A DNA stretch of 64,000 nucleotides from Trichococcus alkaliphilus (GTDB taxonomy: Bacteria > Bacillota > Bacilli > Lactobacillales > Aerococcaceae): positions 1 to 64,000 of the forward strand of contig NZ_PXZT01000005.1 in assembly GCF_003008695.1 (NCBI RefSeq). Reading direction: 5' to 3'. Within the stretch, counting starts at the first letter, position 1. Each line of letters starts with the position of its first letter. Position numbers and translations under genes: made by a program. Below are positions 6,758-18,292 of the stretch, one piece after another. Below the pieces are notes generated by a model. The model saw nothing but the letters and a program-made list of their open reading frames with translations. It was not told where the DNA came from and searched no databases.

Positions 6758-8452
6758 TCACAGCTTCCCAACAGTTCCGGATAATCGCTTATCACTATCG
6801 GCTCGGTCTTTCTCCTCGCGTGATAGATTCGAAATGACTTCACGGATCAGTTGGGGCAGGACTTCATAGGAATAGGGCTTGTGGATCCTTTCCTTCCAAG
6901 TGTGCGCCCCTTTTCCTAACACGCCTAGATTGACGGCAGGGATCGAAAGCTCCTGGATATCTTCGGTAGGCAAGGGATAAATGCTTTCCATGCCCGGAAA
7001 ATTTTGGATCAATGTCAGGATTTCCTCATTGGTTTCGCTCATGGACAGGTAGCTGCTGTCGGAAAGGAACGGAAAGAAGCGCCGTTTTTTGAATGCCTGA
7101 CCGTGCTCCACTCCGATTTTTTCCATCGCGGCTGAAATGGCATTGTCAACCGACGAGTCCGGTTCGATGCCATTATGCGGACAAAACGGTGGTGCCAGGA
7201 ACAGGATCACTTTGGAGCTGTCGTCCCCTGTCGCATGCTCCAAAGCGTCGATCAGCCGAAAGCCGAATGCCCGTTTGTCCTCGCTACCGTATTTCTGCAG
7301 CGTTTCATCGATGATTGCAGCCGTATCGACACCCCTTTGCGAACACTCCCGCAAATAATCTTCGAAAAGCAGGACTTTCACCTCGTGCTCGACCGTACCG
7401 ATCGGAACGCCGACTCTGGCACGGTATTCGGCAAGTCGGGCGTCCAATTTATCCGTCACTTCCCGGACGGCTTCCTCGGCTGCACCGTGCAATACCGTCA
7501 GCACCTCCGTAACGGAGCGTTCGTAAAGGAAAGTGTTGAAATACAGATGCGCCACTTTTGCCGTTTGGACATTGTAGAAGTCTTTGCAATCCCGCTGCTG
7601 GAGAGCGGATGACGGCAGGACCTCTTCGTCGTCGATCAGCTCGCACAAGTCGGGGTTCGTGTTGATCGCCAAGTTGATGGCACTGGACAGCAGCGTCGGG
7701 TCGATGCCCTGCAAGGTGCTGCCCACATGCGTTTCCCGGCCTTTGATGTAAAAACAAGGGAGAATTTTCCCGGCAGCACCCGTATACAGATAGCGGGTGC
7801 TGTCCCCCTCATACAACGGCGAGACAAAATCGGTATTGACCGCGATGACGAATTCGTAACCCTTCTGCTTGAACGCCAGCAGTTCCGGCAAAGAAGCAAT
7901 TACGCCGGTATGATCGTTCTCCTCCACTGGATTTCCCATCAGCAACAGGTTGAATGGGAGTTGTTCCGGATGTAATGAATAATGCAGCAGGTTCGCCAGA
8001 TGCACAGCCATCCCGCTCTTCATGTCCAACATGCCGCGCCCGAATGCCCACTCCCCGGACAATGCATCCCTTTGAACTTCCGCATCCGCTTCGTAATTCT
8101 CAAAAAAACGCAACAGACGATCCGGCGAAAAAGCATCTGCTTTCTGCTTTCCGAAGTCCTCGACGCCGACCGTATCGATATGAGCGTGCAGCAGGACGAT
8201 CTTCTTCGAATCAGCTTTGGGGAGAAAAGCGAATACATTTCTCCGCTGCAAAGAATCATCTATCAACGGCGTTTCCCAGACTTGTTCGGGGTGTTCCTGA
8301 AAATAGGGGAAACTCGACAGAATCTCGGCGACCCGTCTGCTGATGTCCGCTTCACCATGCGCGGAACTGTTCACGCTCGGGATCTGGACGAGCTCCTTTG
8401 CCAGTGCTTCTATTTGCTGCGGTTGCGGCAGATTTTTGATTTTTTCATACAT
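6758..8452 (-). CDS. rocB: RocB-type M20 family metallohydrolase
   Basis: A 564-aa member of the M20 peptidase/deacylase superfamily, RocB branch (Bacillus rocB lies in an arginine-use operon but its reaction is not established). Di-zinc motifs are visible: LLHAHIDTVG (first His/Asp), GRGMLDMKSGMA, and GNPVEENDHTG with the catalytic Glu pair. The C-terminal half carries the RocB-specific extension after about residue 400. It is 11 nt downstream of the deiminase-superfamily gene, so the two are co-transcribed. Together they suggest breakdown of arginine or a modified guanidine compound; this is inferred from context. Confidence 0.85.
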   Translation of the reverse strand: MYEKIKNLPQPQQIEALAKELVQIPSVNSSAHGEADISRRVAEILSSFPYFQEHPEQVWETPLIDDSLQRRNVFAFLPKADSKKIVLLHAHIDTVGVEDFGKQKADAFSPDRLLRFFENYEADAEVQRDALSGEWAFGRGMLDMKSGMAVHLANLLHYSLHPEQLPFNLLLMGNPVEENDHTGVIASLPELLAFKQKGYEFVIAVNTDFVSPLYEGDSTRYLYTGAAGKILPCFYIKGRETHVGSTLQGIDPTLLSSAINLAINTNPDLCELIDDEEVLPSSALQQRDCKDFYNVQTAKVAHLYFNTFLYERSVTEVLTVLHGAAEEAVREVTDKLDARLAEYRARVGVPIGTVEHEVKVLLFEDYLRECSQRGVDTAAIIDETLQKYGSEDKRAFGFRLIDALEHATGDDSSKVILFLAPPFCPHNGIEPDSSVDNAISAAMEKIGVEHGQAFKKRRFFPFLSDSSYLSMSETNEEILTLIQNFPGMESIYPLPTEDIQELSIPAVNLGVLGKGAHTWKERIHKPYSYEVLPQLIREVISNLSREEKDRADSDKRLSGTVGKL

Positions 8453-8463
8453 ATCGGTTCCCC

Positions 8464-9309
8464 CTATGCGTTCATTCTTCTAAGAGGAAAGGTCATGCAA
8501 TGGATGCCTCCCCCTAATTTCAGCAGCTCCGTCAACTCGACTTCATGGACGGTGAGCCCTTTCTTGCGCATCTTTTCATTGATGCCCCGATTCTGAACCA
8601 GGGAAATCACTTCGTCACGTCCGATTGCCTGGACATTGTAGCCGTGCCGGAAAATAGCGGGTTCGTCATCGGTGATCAATTCGATTTCCATTTTCTTCAA
8701 CAGCGCGACGAAAGTTTCAGGCAAATCGGCATAGCCGATTGCCACCTTGGGAGCAACCAGGTTAAAGCACATATCCAAATGGAGGTAGCGCGGATCCATC
8801 TCAACGGAATGCACCTCATAACCCAAAGGCTTCAGGATTTCCGTAATCTGGCCGAATCCCTCCGCATTCGTCCGATCCAACATTCCGATGGCGACAGTGC
8901 GTTCATCCAGGAAGGCAAAGTCCCCGCCCTCAAAGACGCCCGCCCCTGACACTTCCCCCAATAACGGAACACCCAACTCGGCCATTTTCTCTTCGTAGGC
9001 TGCTGTTTCCGGCAAGCGGATCCCATTTTTGAATTTTCCGAGGATGTAGCCTTCGTTCACGCAGCCTCCAAAGTCCCGGGCGAACACGGCATGCGGAAGG
9101 ATTTCGTCCTTTTCCATCAGCTCGACGGAAATGCCCAAGCTTTCGTATAATGCATGAAGATCATGGAATTCCTTTTGGACGCGTCTTTCATCTATATGCT
9201 CCAGGTTCCAATTTTTTGAAATTTCGTTGATTTGTTCTGCCTGATGGACATGATTGGGTTTTGACAGCAAAACCTTCTCAAGCCTGCCTGTTCCATTTGC
9301 GACGTACAT
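8464..9309 (-). CDS. arginine deiminase / DDAH superfamily hydrolase
   Basis: A 281-aa guanidino-modifying enzyme. The Cys-His-Glu catalytic set is visible: HLDMCFN (His), EGGDFAFL and FARDFGG (acid side), and GGGIHCMTFPLRR near the C-terminus with the nucleophilic Cys. Size and motifs match the DDAH/amidinotransferase group rather than the roughly 410-aa ArcA, so the substrate could be arginine, methylarginine, agmatine-like or another guanidine. Start at 9309 (MYVANG) with GGAGGGAG 2 nt upstream; an ATG farther up at 9372 lacks a site. First gene of an operon with rocB, divergent from a LysR gene. Confidence 0.85.
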   Translation of the reverse strand: MYVANGTGRLEKVLLSKPNHVHQAEQINEISKNWNLEHIDERRVQKEFHDLHALYESLGISVELMEKDEILPHAVFARDFGGCVNEGYILGKFKNGIRLPETAAYEEKMAELGVPLLGEVSGAGVFEGGDFAFLDERTVAIGMLDRTNAEGFGQITEILKPLGYEVHSVEMDPRYLHLDMCFNLVAPKVAIGYADLPETFVALLKKMEIELITDDEPAIFRHGYNVQAIGRDEVISLVQNRGINEKMRKKGLTVHEVELTELLKLGGGIHCMTFPLRRMNA

Positions 9310-9577
9310 AAGCTCCCTCCGTTCACTTGATGCATTTGCGGATCCGGATGAACGGCCATCTATTTCTGCCATCCAGAGTAGATCCCTACTTTTTTCTTTT
9401 CTGATTCAAAGTATAAGTAACATTTTCAAGGTCGACTACTTGGTGTAAATTTCTGAAAACGATATCTTCCCATCCCTGTAAGGATTGGAAATGACTTTTG
9501 AATAGTTGCGGCTTTTCCTGATCGTGTGATATTTCCTGACAGGATTCACGACTTCCTTACATACATAATCTTTTTTC

Positions 9578-9592
9578 ATAACTAAGGGTTAT
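9578..9592. promoter_or_regulatory. candidate LysR binding box in the 319-nt divergent region
   Basis: ATAAC-N5-GTTAT is a 15-nt inverted repeat of the T-N11-A kind that LysR regulators use. It lies 37 nt before the LysR start, in the region (9310-9628) between the divergent LysR and arginine genes. The rest of that region has no coding sequence that I can support. Confidence 0.5.
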
Positions 9593-9628
9593 ACTGAATG
9601 GTAAATAACCTGACACGGAGGGATTGCG

Positions 9629-10507
9629 ATGGGTTTATCACATCTACGGACGTTCCATTATTGCGCTACTTATTTAAGTTTCTCCAAAACCGCCCAACAT
9701 TTTGAACTGAGCCAACCGGCGATCACCAAACAAATCAAAAAGTTGGAATCGGATCTGGAGCAGGCATTGTTCATCCGGGCAGGCAGGAAACTGTTCCTGA
9801 CAGTTGCCGGGGAAGCCTTGTTCGAGTATTCCTCCCAAATATTCAGCCTCTATGAAGAAGCTATGGATAAGATGCGGAATCTGTCCGAAGAAAAGTTGAG
9901 GTTGCGGATCGTTGGGGATCTGAATTACATGAAGACGAACCTGTCGGAGTTTTTTGCGAAAGCCTACGAGCAGTTTCCAAACATCGAAATCGAAATCGAT
10001 ACCGCCGAAAACGCCAAACTGATATTTTCAGGAGTGCGCGATAAGCAATACGATATCGGCATCCTCAGTGCAAACTACACGACAATCGGCGTCCGCGACC
10101 GGTTGCTCCGGGAAGACAACATTTACTTGGTTGCTTCAACCACTTTGGCCAGCCACATGAGACGAGACCCCGATCTGCAGCCGCCCTTGCTGTTCTACAA
10201 ATCGGAATCCTCCTACAGCAGCTTTCTGCAGGAGTTCATGCAGAGAAACGGCCTTTCCGACCAGAATCGGATGACCTTCAACAGTCTCGAAATGATTCGC
10301 CAAGCCTTGTTGAAGGATGCGGGTGTCGCCATCCTGTCGGAAGACGTCATCAAAGAAGACATCCTCGCGGGGCGCGTCACCATCTTGTCGACACCGGTCG
10401 AATCATTAAAAATCAAGACGAGAGTGATCTACCGGACGGACAATCCGATGCTGCACAGCATCGAAGGGTGTCTGAAGTTGATTGTCGCTGAAACGAGCAA
10501 AGCTTAG
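9629..10507 (+). CDS. LysR family transcriptional regulator
   Basis: A 292-aa LysR protein. The HTH is at residues 4-62 (LRTFHYCATYLSFSKTAQHFELSQPAITKQIKKLE), followed by a linker helix and a substrate-binding domain from about residue 90. ATG with GGAGGG upstream. It is divergent from the deiminase-rocB pair and probably controls it, with a guanidino or amino-acid ligand as the likely inducer; this is inferred from position. A bidirectional terminator follows. Confidence 0.9.
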   Translation: MGLSHLRTFHYCATYLSFSKTAQHFELSQPAITKQIKKLESDLEQALFIRAGRKLFLTVAGEALFEYSSQIFSLYEEAMDKMRNLSEEKLRLRIVGDLNYMKTNLSEFFAKAYEQFPNIEIEIDTAENAKLIFSGVRDKQYDIGILSANYTTIGVRDRLLREDNIYLVASTTLASHMRRDPDLQPPLLFYKSESSYSSFLQEFMQRNGLSDQNRMTFNSLEMIRQALLKDAGVAILSEDVIKEDILAGRVTILSTPVESLKIKTRVIYRTDNPMLHSIEGCLKLIVAETSKA

Positions 10508-10572
10508 CGATTAAGCGGATCGGGCCTGCACCATCTGCGTCCGTTTTGTCTCGGTAAATGAACCGATCCACC

Positions 10573-10620
10573 TAAAAAAGCAGCGACCCTTCCCGAATGA
10601 GAAGGATCGCTGCTTTTTAA
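10573..10620. terminator. bidirectional terminator between LysR and RpiR genes
   Basis: AAAAGCAGCGACCCTTC (10576-10592) pairs with GAAGGATCGCTGCTTTT (10601-10617) with one mismatch, with T-runs in both directions. It serves the convergent LysR gene and the beta-glucoside operon. Confidence 0.9.
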
Positions 10621-10627
10621 TAATTAT

Positions 10628-11398
10628 TTATTGTTTTTGCATTTGGGCATACTCCTGGCCGATTAGGCTTGCCACGTAATCCAACTGATAAGGATGACTG
10701 GCGTAATCTTGACGAGAAGAGAACGTTAAGGTATCCGATATGAATTTCGGATATTCCTTCTGTTGTCCGGTAACCATCCATATTTTCGGGATATCCTTAC
10801 CTTTAAGAATATTCCGTTGGTTATCATAGTCAAAGTAGGAACCCGTATAGGTGAAAAGGATAATCAAATGACTTGAATCTGCATTAACGATGTAATTAAT
10901 CTGCTCTGCGTAGGAAATATTTGTATAAATCTGTTTCCGGAACATCAGTAGATCGCTTTGAAGGATGATTGCGGCTGTTTGAGCTTTCAATAACCCGAAG
11001 ACGGCTACTTCATCGTATTGCTGAATATCTTTGGTCAGTTGCATCAATTTGGAAGTCTCTATTGAATCTTCCACCATATCGATGCTCGTTTTGATATGTT
11101 CACCCAAAGTGTGGATGCGTTTATCAATTGAAATATCCTCTGAAAAACCGGTATAGTCAAATTCTGTGGATTGAAGTAAATCCTTCAGCTCGACGAAACC
11201 GTTCAGACCGATTTCTTTACAGAAGCGGGAAATCGAGCTGGGAGCAACATTGCAGTTCTCAGCCATTTCTTTGATACCTATATTTTTCATGTTGTCCAGA
11301 TTCCCTAAAATATAAGTCGCGATTGTACTGTTGATCGAACCTCTTTTTTCTGCGGCAATGGCACTGAGAAATACGATGGGGAGCTTACCGTAAAGCAT
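10628..11398 (-). CDS. RpiR family transcriptional regulator
   Basis: A 256-aa MurR/RpiR regulator. An N-terminal HTH_6 domain (residues about 1-75, NCNVAPSSISRFCKEIGLNGF) is followed by a SIS-like domain that in this family binds phosphosugars. The SIS part is fairly diverged. ATG with GGGAAGGTG. It is the last gene of the beta-glucoside operon (PTS, GH1, two DJ-1 proteins), so it likely senses a phosphorylated glucoside or a product of it. Confidence 0.87.
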   Translation of the reverse strand: MLYGKLPIVFLSAIAAEKRGSINSTIATYILGNLDNMKNIGIKEMAENCNVAPSSISRFCKEIGLNGFVELKDLLQSTEFDYTGFSEDISIDKRIHTLGEHIKTSIDMVEDSIETSKLMQLTKDIQQYDEVAVFGLLKAQTAAIILQSDLLMFRKQIYTNISYAEQINYIVNADSSHLIILFTYTGSYFDYDNQRNILKGKDIPKIWMVTGQQKEYPKFISDTLTFSSRQDYASHPYQLDYVASLIGQEYAQMQKQ

Positions 11399-11413
11399 GA
11401 TTGCACCTTCCCT

Positions 11414-11965
11414 TTATTTTCCGCCAGCAAAGTTGTACAGCATTTTTTCTTTCATTTGGCTGACATCTTTTCCTAATACCTCAGCAATTTTGTATGCAAA
11501 GGGATATGGGGTAGCTGGGCCTTGGCTTGTGATGATATTTTTATCAAAGACGACAACAACTTCTTTAAAGATACCACCTTTCAGCTTTTCAGCATAGCCT
11601 GTATATCCGGTAACTTGTTTTCCGTTGATTACATCTGCATCGGACAAAACGACAGTTCCCGAACACATGGCCGCAACGTATTTGTTGTGGGAATCGAAAT
11701 AGCGAACCATCTCGATAACATCCGGATTTTCCTTCAAATTCGCTCCGCCAGGCCGTCCACCAGGAAGGACCAAAACATCATATTCTTTGATCGCATCTCC
11801 GAAGAGACGATCGGCTTTTACATAGATGTGATGCATTCCTTTGATGAACCCTTCTTCAAAACCGAATGTATCACAGGGAATTCCCGCACGCCTCAAAATA
11901 TCGACAATGGTCAGCGTTTCGCTTTCTTCGAAGCCTTCCGCCATTAACACCGCAACTTTACGCAT
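11414..11965 (-). CDS. DJ-1 family protein (second of a tandem pair)
   Basis: A 183-aa DJ-1/PfpI superfamily protein of the DJ-1 branch. The acid residue lies in FEESETLTIVDILRRAG, the nucleophile elbow is AAMCSGTVVL (Cys about 105), and SQGPATPYPF matches the DJ-1 C-terminal motif. Proteins of this branch act on reactive carbonyl or glycation products; reported activities differ and the physiological substrate is debated. Start at 11965 with AAGGAGG. It overlaps the preceding DJ-1 gene by 8 nt and is clearly its paralogue but well diverged, which suggests distinct roles or a heterodimer. Confidence 0.87.
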   Translation of the reverse strand: MRKVAVLMAEGFEESETLTIVDILRRAGIPCDTFGFEEGFIKGMHHIYVKADRLFGDAIKEYDVLVLPGGRPGGANLKENPDVIEMVRYFDSHNKYVAAMCSGTVVLSDADVINGKQVTGYTGYAEKLKGGIFKEVVVVFDKNIITSQGPATPYPFAYKIAEVLGKDVSQMKEKMLYNFAGGK

Positions 11966-12530
11966 ATACTTTGTCCTCCTTACGCTCAAATGCATTGAAG
12001 TAGACCATGCGATCTTTTACTGCTGCTGAATCGCCGCCGAGGATATCGACCAAGGCATAACTGAAGGCGTATGCTGTCGCTGGACCCCGGCTCGTAATCA
12101 ATTTCCCGTCCACCACTACGATGTCTTCTTTAAAATGTCCGCTCGCAATTTTTTTATCATAGCCTACATATGCTGTGTAGGCTTTGTCCTCCAGTAGATT
12201 TGCTCTTTCCAATACGATGGGAGCTGCACACATTGCGGCGATATATTTGTCGGCGCGCTGCATTTCTTTAAGAGTGGCAATCACTCGTTCATCATCTCTT
12301 AAATTCACTGCGCCTTCGTATCCTCCGGGAAGAACGACCATTTCATAGTCTTGTGTAAAAGTGGGATAGAGCACCTTATCGCACCGAACGGTAATGTCAT
12401 GTCCTCCTGTAACTTCTTCCGATAAACCGACCATATCGCATTCTATAGAAGCTCTACGCAAGATATCCACAATGGTTAATGTTTCTCCTTCTTCAAAACC
12501 AGGTGCAACCAATACTGCTACTTTTGTCAT
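11958..12530 (-). CDS. DJ-1 family protein (first of a tandem pair)
   Basis: A 190-aa DJ-1 branch protein. It has the acid Glu in FEEGETLTIVDILRRAS, the nucleophile elbow AAMCAAPIVLERANLL, and SRGPATAYAFSYALVDILGG as in eukaryotic DJ-1. ATG with AGGAGG 8 nt upstream. It lies 58 nt after the GH1 gene and overlaps the next DJ-1 gene, so it is part of the beta-glucoside operon. That pairing suggests processing of a reactive aglycone or glycated sugar phosphate; this is inference only. Confidence 0.88.
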   Translation of the reverse strand: MTKVAVLVAPGFEEGETLTIVDILRRASIECDMVGLSEEVTGGHDITVRCDKVLYPTFTQDYEMVVLPGGYEGAVNLRDDERVIATLKEMQRADKYIAAMCAAPIVLERANLLEDKAYTAYVGYDKKIASGHFKEDIVVVDGKLITSRGPATAYAFSYALVDILGGDSAAVKDRMVYFNAFERKEDKVYA

Positions 12531-12588
12531 AGTTATTTCCTCCTATCGTTATTGTCGAAATCATTATAATTGTTTACAGATCCCCTGA

Positions 12589-15866
<3,278 letters not shown>

Positions 15867-15909
15867 AGTGATTCTCCTTTTATGTATTCCCCGGGTATAC
15901 ACAGAAGTA

Positions 15910-15924
15910 TAAAACCGTTTACAA
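15910..15924 (-). promoter_or_regulatory. CcpA cre-like site upstream of the beta-glucoside operon
   Basis: On the minus strand TTGTAAACGGTTTTA matches the cre consensus WTGNNARCGNWWWCA with one mismatch. It lies 44 nt before the PTS start, as expected for carbon catabolite repression. Confidence 0.6.
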
Positions 15925-16030
15925 AACACTTCCATTGTTTTCCGATTTCTGGAATTGAAAAATGAAAAAGCTTACATCACTTACTATAGGGGCACCAACA
16001 TGCGGAAAACTGATTGGATTCATCTTGAAA

Positions 16031-16090
16031 AAACAAAATAGACACTTAAATCCTTCATTCGAGGAATTTAGTGTCCATTTTATATTTTTT
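16031..16090. terminator. bidirectional terminator between the HD-hydrolase gene and the beta-glucoside operon promoter
   Basis: GACACTTAAATCC (16041-16053) pairs with GGAATTTAGTGTC (16063-16075), one mismatch. It is followed by TATTTTTT on the plus strand and by TATTTTGTTTTTT on the minus strand, just after the HD-hydrolase gene. Confidence 0.8.
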
Positions 16091-16140
16091 GTATTAATTT
16101 TCACTGGCGATAACTTGCAGCCAGATAATCTGCTGGGGTT

Positions 16141-16557
16141 TCAATCCGATAAATATTCGATTGCCTGACGGTATTTTTCTGCCCGATCCCTGTCCTTTTG
16201 CGTGATTTTCCCCAAACGGCTCAAATCCGAATTGTGCTTCAGATCCGCCAGCTTTACGGCAGTGGCCAACCGGTTCTTTTTAACACCAGCCAAATATGCG
16301 GCATAGTTTTGGTTATGCTTTTTGGTCAATGCCTTAACAGCTTCGACAACATTGTCCGGCAAGCCTTTAGCCAACAATTCATTGGCAGTCACGTCCGTAT
16401 CCTCGATGATATCATGCAGCAGCGCGACTGCCTTCTCCTCATCCGTCGTCACCATCGCAGCCACTTGTTGCGGATGCAGAATATAATCAAGCCCGGCTTT
16501 ATCCGTCTGTCCGGCATGCGCCTCTTTCGCAATTTCAAACGCCAATTCTTCCAACAT
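16141..16557 (-). CDS. small HD-domain phosphohydrolase (MESH1/SAH-like)
   Basis: A 138-aa single-domain HD protein. The metal ligands are visible: HPQQVA, ALLHDIIEDTD (HD plus ED) and ADLKHNSDLSRL. This is the layout of the stand-alone hydrolase part of RelA/SpoT, so it may degrade (p)ppGpp or a related nucleotide in the cytosol. No synthetase domain is present. Start at 16557 (MLEELAF) with AGGTGG upstream; the frame continues farther up without a ribosome site. Last gene of a three-gene minus-strand group with SemiSWEET and a small helical protein. Confidence 0.82.
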   Translation of the reverse strand: MLEELAFEIAKEAHAGQTDKAGLDYILHPQQVAAMVTTDEEKAVALLHDIIEDTDVTANELLAKGLPDNVVEAVKALTKKHNQNYAAYLAGVKKNRLATAVKLADLKHNSDLSRLGKITQKDRDRAEKYRQAIEYLSD

Positions 16558-16636
16558 GATTGCACCACCTCTCTCATCCATTATAATAGACTTTGTTAAA
16601 AAATAAAAAAGGATCAGCGTGAACTGATCCAAATAT

Positions 16637-16876
16637 TTATTTATATTTTAATTTGGCGATCAAAATAACCAAAGCCAAGCAGAAAGTGATGAGGTTGGCA
16701 ATCAACAGTGCCATGTCCCCCATTACGTATCCATGAACCATCCATAAGAAGATACCTATAACTGACATGAGGTACATCCCCAGCGAAATAGCCTTCGTGT
16801 CCTTTGTCTGCAAAACTTTGATAACCTGTGGTACGAATGACAATGTTGTCAATATTCCTGCGATCGTTCCGATCAT
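16637..16876 (-). CDS. SemiSWEET family sugar transporter (PQ-loop)
   Basis: A 79-aa three-helix protein: residues about 3-20, 37-52 and 56-75. The PQ motif appears in LSFVPQVIKVLQTKDTKAIS, the SemiSWEET hallmark. Dimers of such proteins carry sugars across the membrane in a facilitated manner. ATG with AGGGGG 8 nt upstream. It lies between the small helical protein and the HD hydrolase; what sugar it carries cannot be read. Confidence 0.88.
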   Translation of the reverse strand: MIGTIAGILTTLSFVPQVIKVLQTKDTKAISLGMYLMSVIGIFLWMVHGYVMGDMALLIANLITFCLALVILIAKLKYK

Positions 16877-16901
16877 ATTCTTTTCCCCCTGATTTGTATT
16901 A

Positions 16902-17114
16902 TTATTTTAGTTTATAAAGCAAGTAGTCCAAGCAGTCGATTGCTTTCTGATCCTCATGAATTTTATCCAATAAGTTGTGTCTTTGTTTCTTAAGCAAATC
17001 CATCTGTTTTACCTGTTCGTTCGTTTGGCGGTATTGCAGAAAAGCAACGATTGTTTTGTCATCGCAGCCGGCATCCTTCAGATTTGTGATCAGCATTTCT
17101 TCAGTTATGTCCAC
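16902..17114 (-). CDS. conserved small helical protein
   Basis: A 70-aa protein with GTG start (VDITEEML) and AGAGGAG 8 nt upstream. It is highly charged, without membrane segments, and looks all-helical; the C-terminal half (KKQRHNLLDKIHEDQKAIDCLDYLLYKLK region) resembles a helical hairpin or coiled coil. Similar small proteins are, to my recollection, common in Firmicutes next to LysR genes. No function is known to me. It is divergent from the LysR gene at 17243, which may control it. Confidence 0.65.
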   Translation of the reverse strand: MDITEEMLITNLKDAGCDDKTIVAFLQYRQTNEQVKQMDLLKKQRHNLLDKIHEDQKAIDCLDYLLYKLK

Positions 17115-17242
17115 TCGTCTCACTCCTCTTGAGAATAGAATACATCGGATCAGCAAGAACATCAAATACCTATGTCAGATAGCTTGTCATACTTGAAAGG
17201 CATAGCAAGAAGCGCTAAAATAGTGCTGAAGGAGTTGATCAC

Positions 17243-18148
17243 ATGGAACTCAGAGTGCTGCAGTATTTTTTGACGATTGCAAGGGAACAGAGCATCTCGG
17301 GAGCTGCGGAATTTTTGCATATCACGCAGCCTACCCTTTCCAGACAAATGAAAGAACTGGAAGAGGAGCTCGGCAAGCAACTGTTCATTAGAGGCAACCG
17401 CAAGATCTCTTTGACCGATGATGGCATGCTGCTCAGAAAGAGGGCCGAGGAAATCATCCAGCTCGTAGAGAAGACCGAGTCGGAAATGAACGCGGATGAC
17501 ACTGAATTCAGCGGAGACATCTATATCGGCGGGGGCGAATCCGAAGGCATGCGGATCATAGCGCGCGCAATCAGCAGAGCCCAATCGGATCACCCGCTGC
17601 TCAAATTCCATCTGTTCAGCGGCAATGCCGAGGATGTCACGGACCGGTTGGACAAAGGTCTGCTCGATTTCGGGGTACTTGTGGAGCCGACGAACATGGC
17701 AAAATATGATTTCATCAAGTTGCCCACGAAGGATATCTGGGGCGTCCTGATGAAGAAAGACAGTTCGCTGGCTGAGTTGGAAAGCATCACACCGAAAGAG
17801 CTGAGGGGTAAACCGGTCATTTGTTCGAACCAAATGCTGGTCAAAAATGAACTCGCAGGCTGGCTCGGAGGAAACGAACGCAGCCTGAACATCGTCACAA
17901 CCTATAATCTTCTGTACAATGCCTCCCTGCTGGTGGAGGAAAACAGCCATTATGCTCTGTGCTTGGATGCCATCATCCATACCGGTGAAGGCAGCGCTTT
18001 GTGCTTCCGCCCGTTGGAACCGCGCCTTGAAGTCGGGCTTCATTTCGTATGGAAGAAATATCAGGTATTTTCGAAAGCCTCGGACTATTTCTTGGGACTG
18101 GTGCAGGAAGAGGCAAGATTCCAAAGCAAGCGCGCAAAAGAAGCGTAA
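17243..18148 (+). CDS. LysR family transcriptional regulator
   Basis: A 301-aa LysR protein. The HTH is in residues 1-60 (MELRVLQYFLTIAREQSISGAAEFL, ITQPTLSRQMKELEEELG), and the ligand domain runs from about residue 90. AAGGAG upstream. It is divergent from the small-helical/SemiSWEET/HD group and may regulate it. A good terminator follows at 18136-18178. A long open frame on the opposite strand is a by-product of codon use here. Confidence 0.9.
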   Translation: MELRVLQYFLTIAREQSISGAAEFLHITQPTLSRQMKELEEELGKQLFIRGNRKISLTDDGMLLRKRAEEIIQLVEKTESEMNADDTEFSGDIYIGGGESEGMRIIARAISRAQSDHPLLKFHLFSGNAEDVTDRLDKGLLDFGVLVEPTNMAKYDFIKLPTKDIWGVLMKKDSSLAELESITPKELRGKPVICSNQMLVKNELAGWLGGNERSLNIVTTYNLLYNASLLVEENSHYALCLDAIIHTGEGSALCFRPLEPRLEVGLHFVWKKYQVFSKASDYFLGLVQEEARFQSKRAKEA

Positions 18149-18178
18149 CACCCTCACTTGGGCGTTACGCTTCTTTTG
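18136..18178 (+). terminator. terminator of the LysR gene
   Basis: AAAAGAAGCGTAAC (18136-18149) pairs perfectly with GTTACGCTTCTTTT (18164-18177) and ends in a T-run. It overlaps the last codons of the gene. Confidence 0.9.
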
Positions 18179-18292
18179 ATTACAAAAATTCATTTTGCAT
18201 TGCTGCCCGCTCATTTTTTCGTATCCTTCATGTACAAGCGGATATTTGCGATGATCTGGATAATGAATAAGCCCAAGCGGAAGCCGCTCTAC

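Noticed and set aside
17162-18214. Long open frame (350 codons) antisense to the LysR gene
   Set aside because: It covers the LysR gene exactly, has no ribosome site and its product is rich in residues typical of reverse reading; the LysR reading has clear domains.
18179-18292. Short minus-strand hydrophobic reading between mgtA and the LysR terminator
   Set aside because: No start codon with ribosome site; too short to support as a gene.
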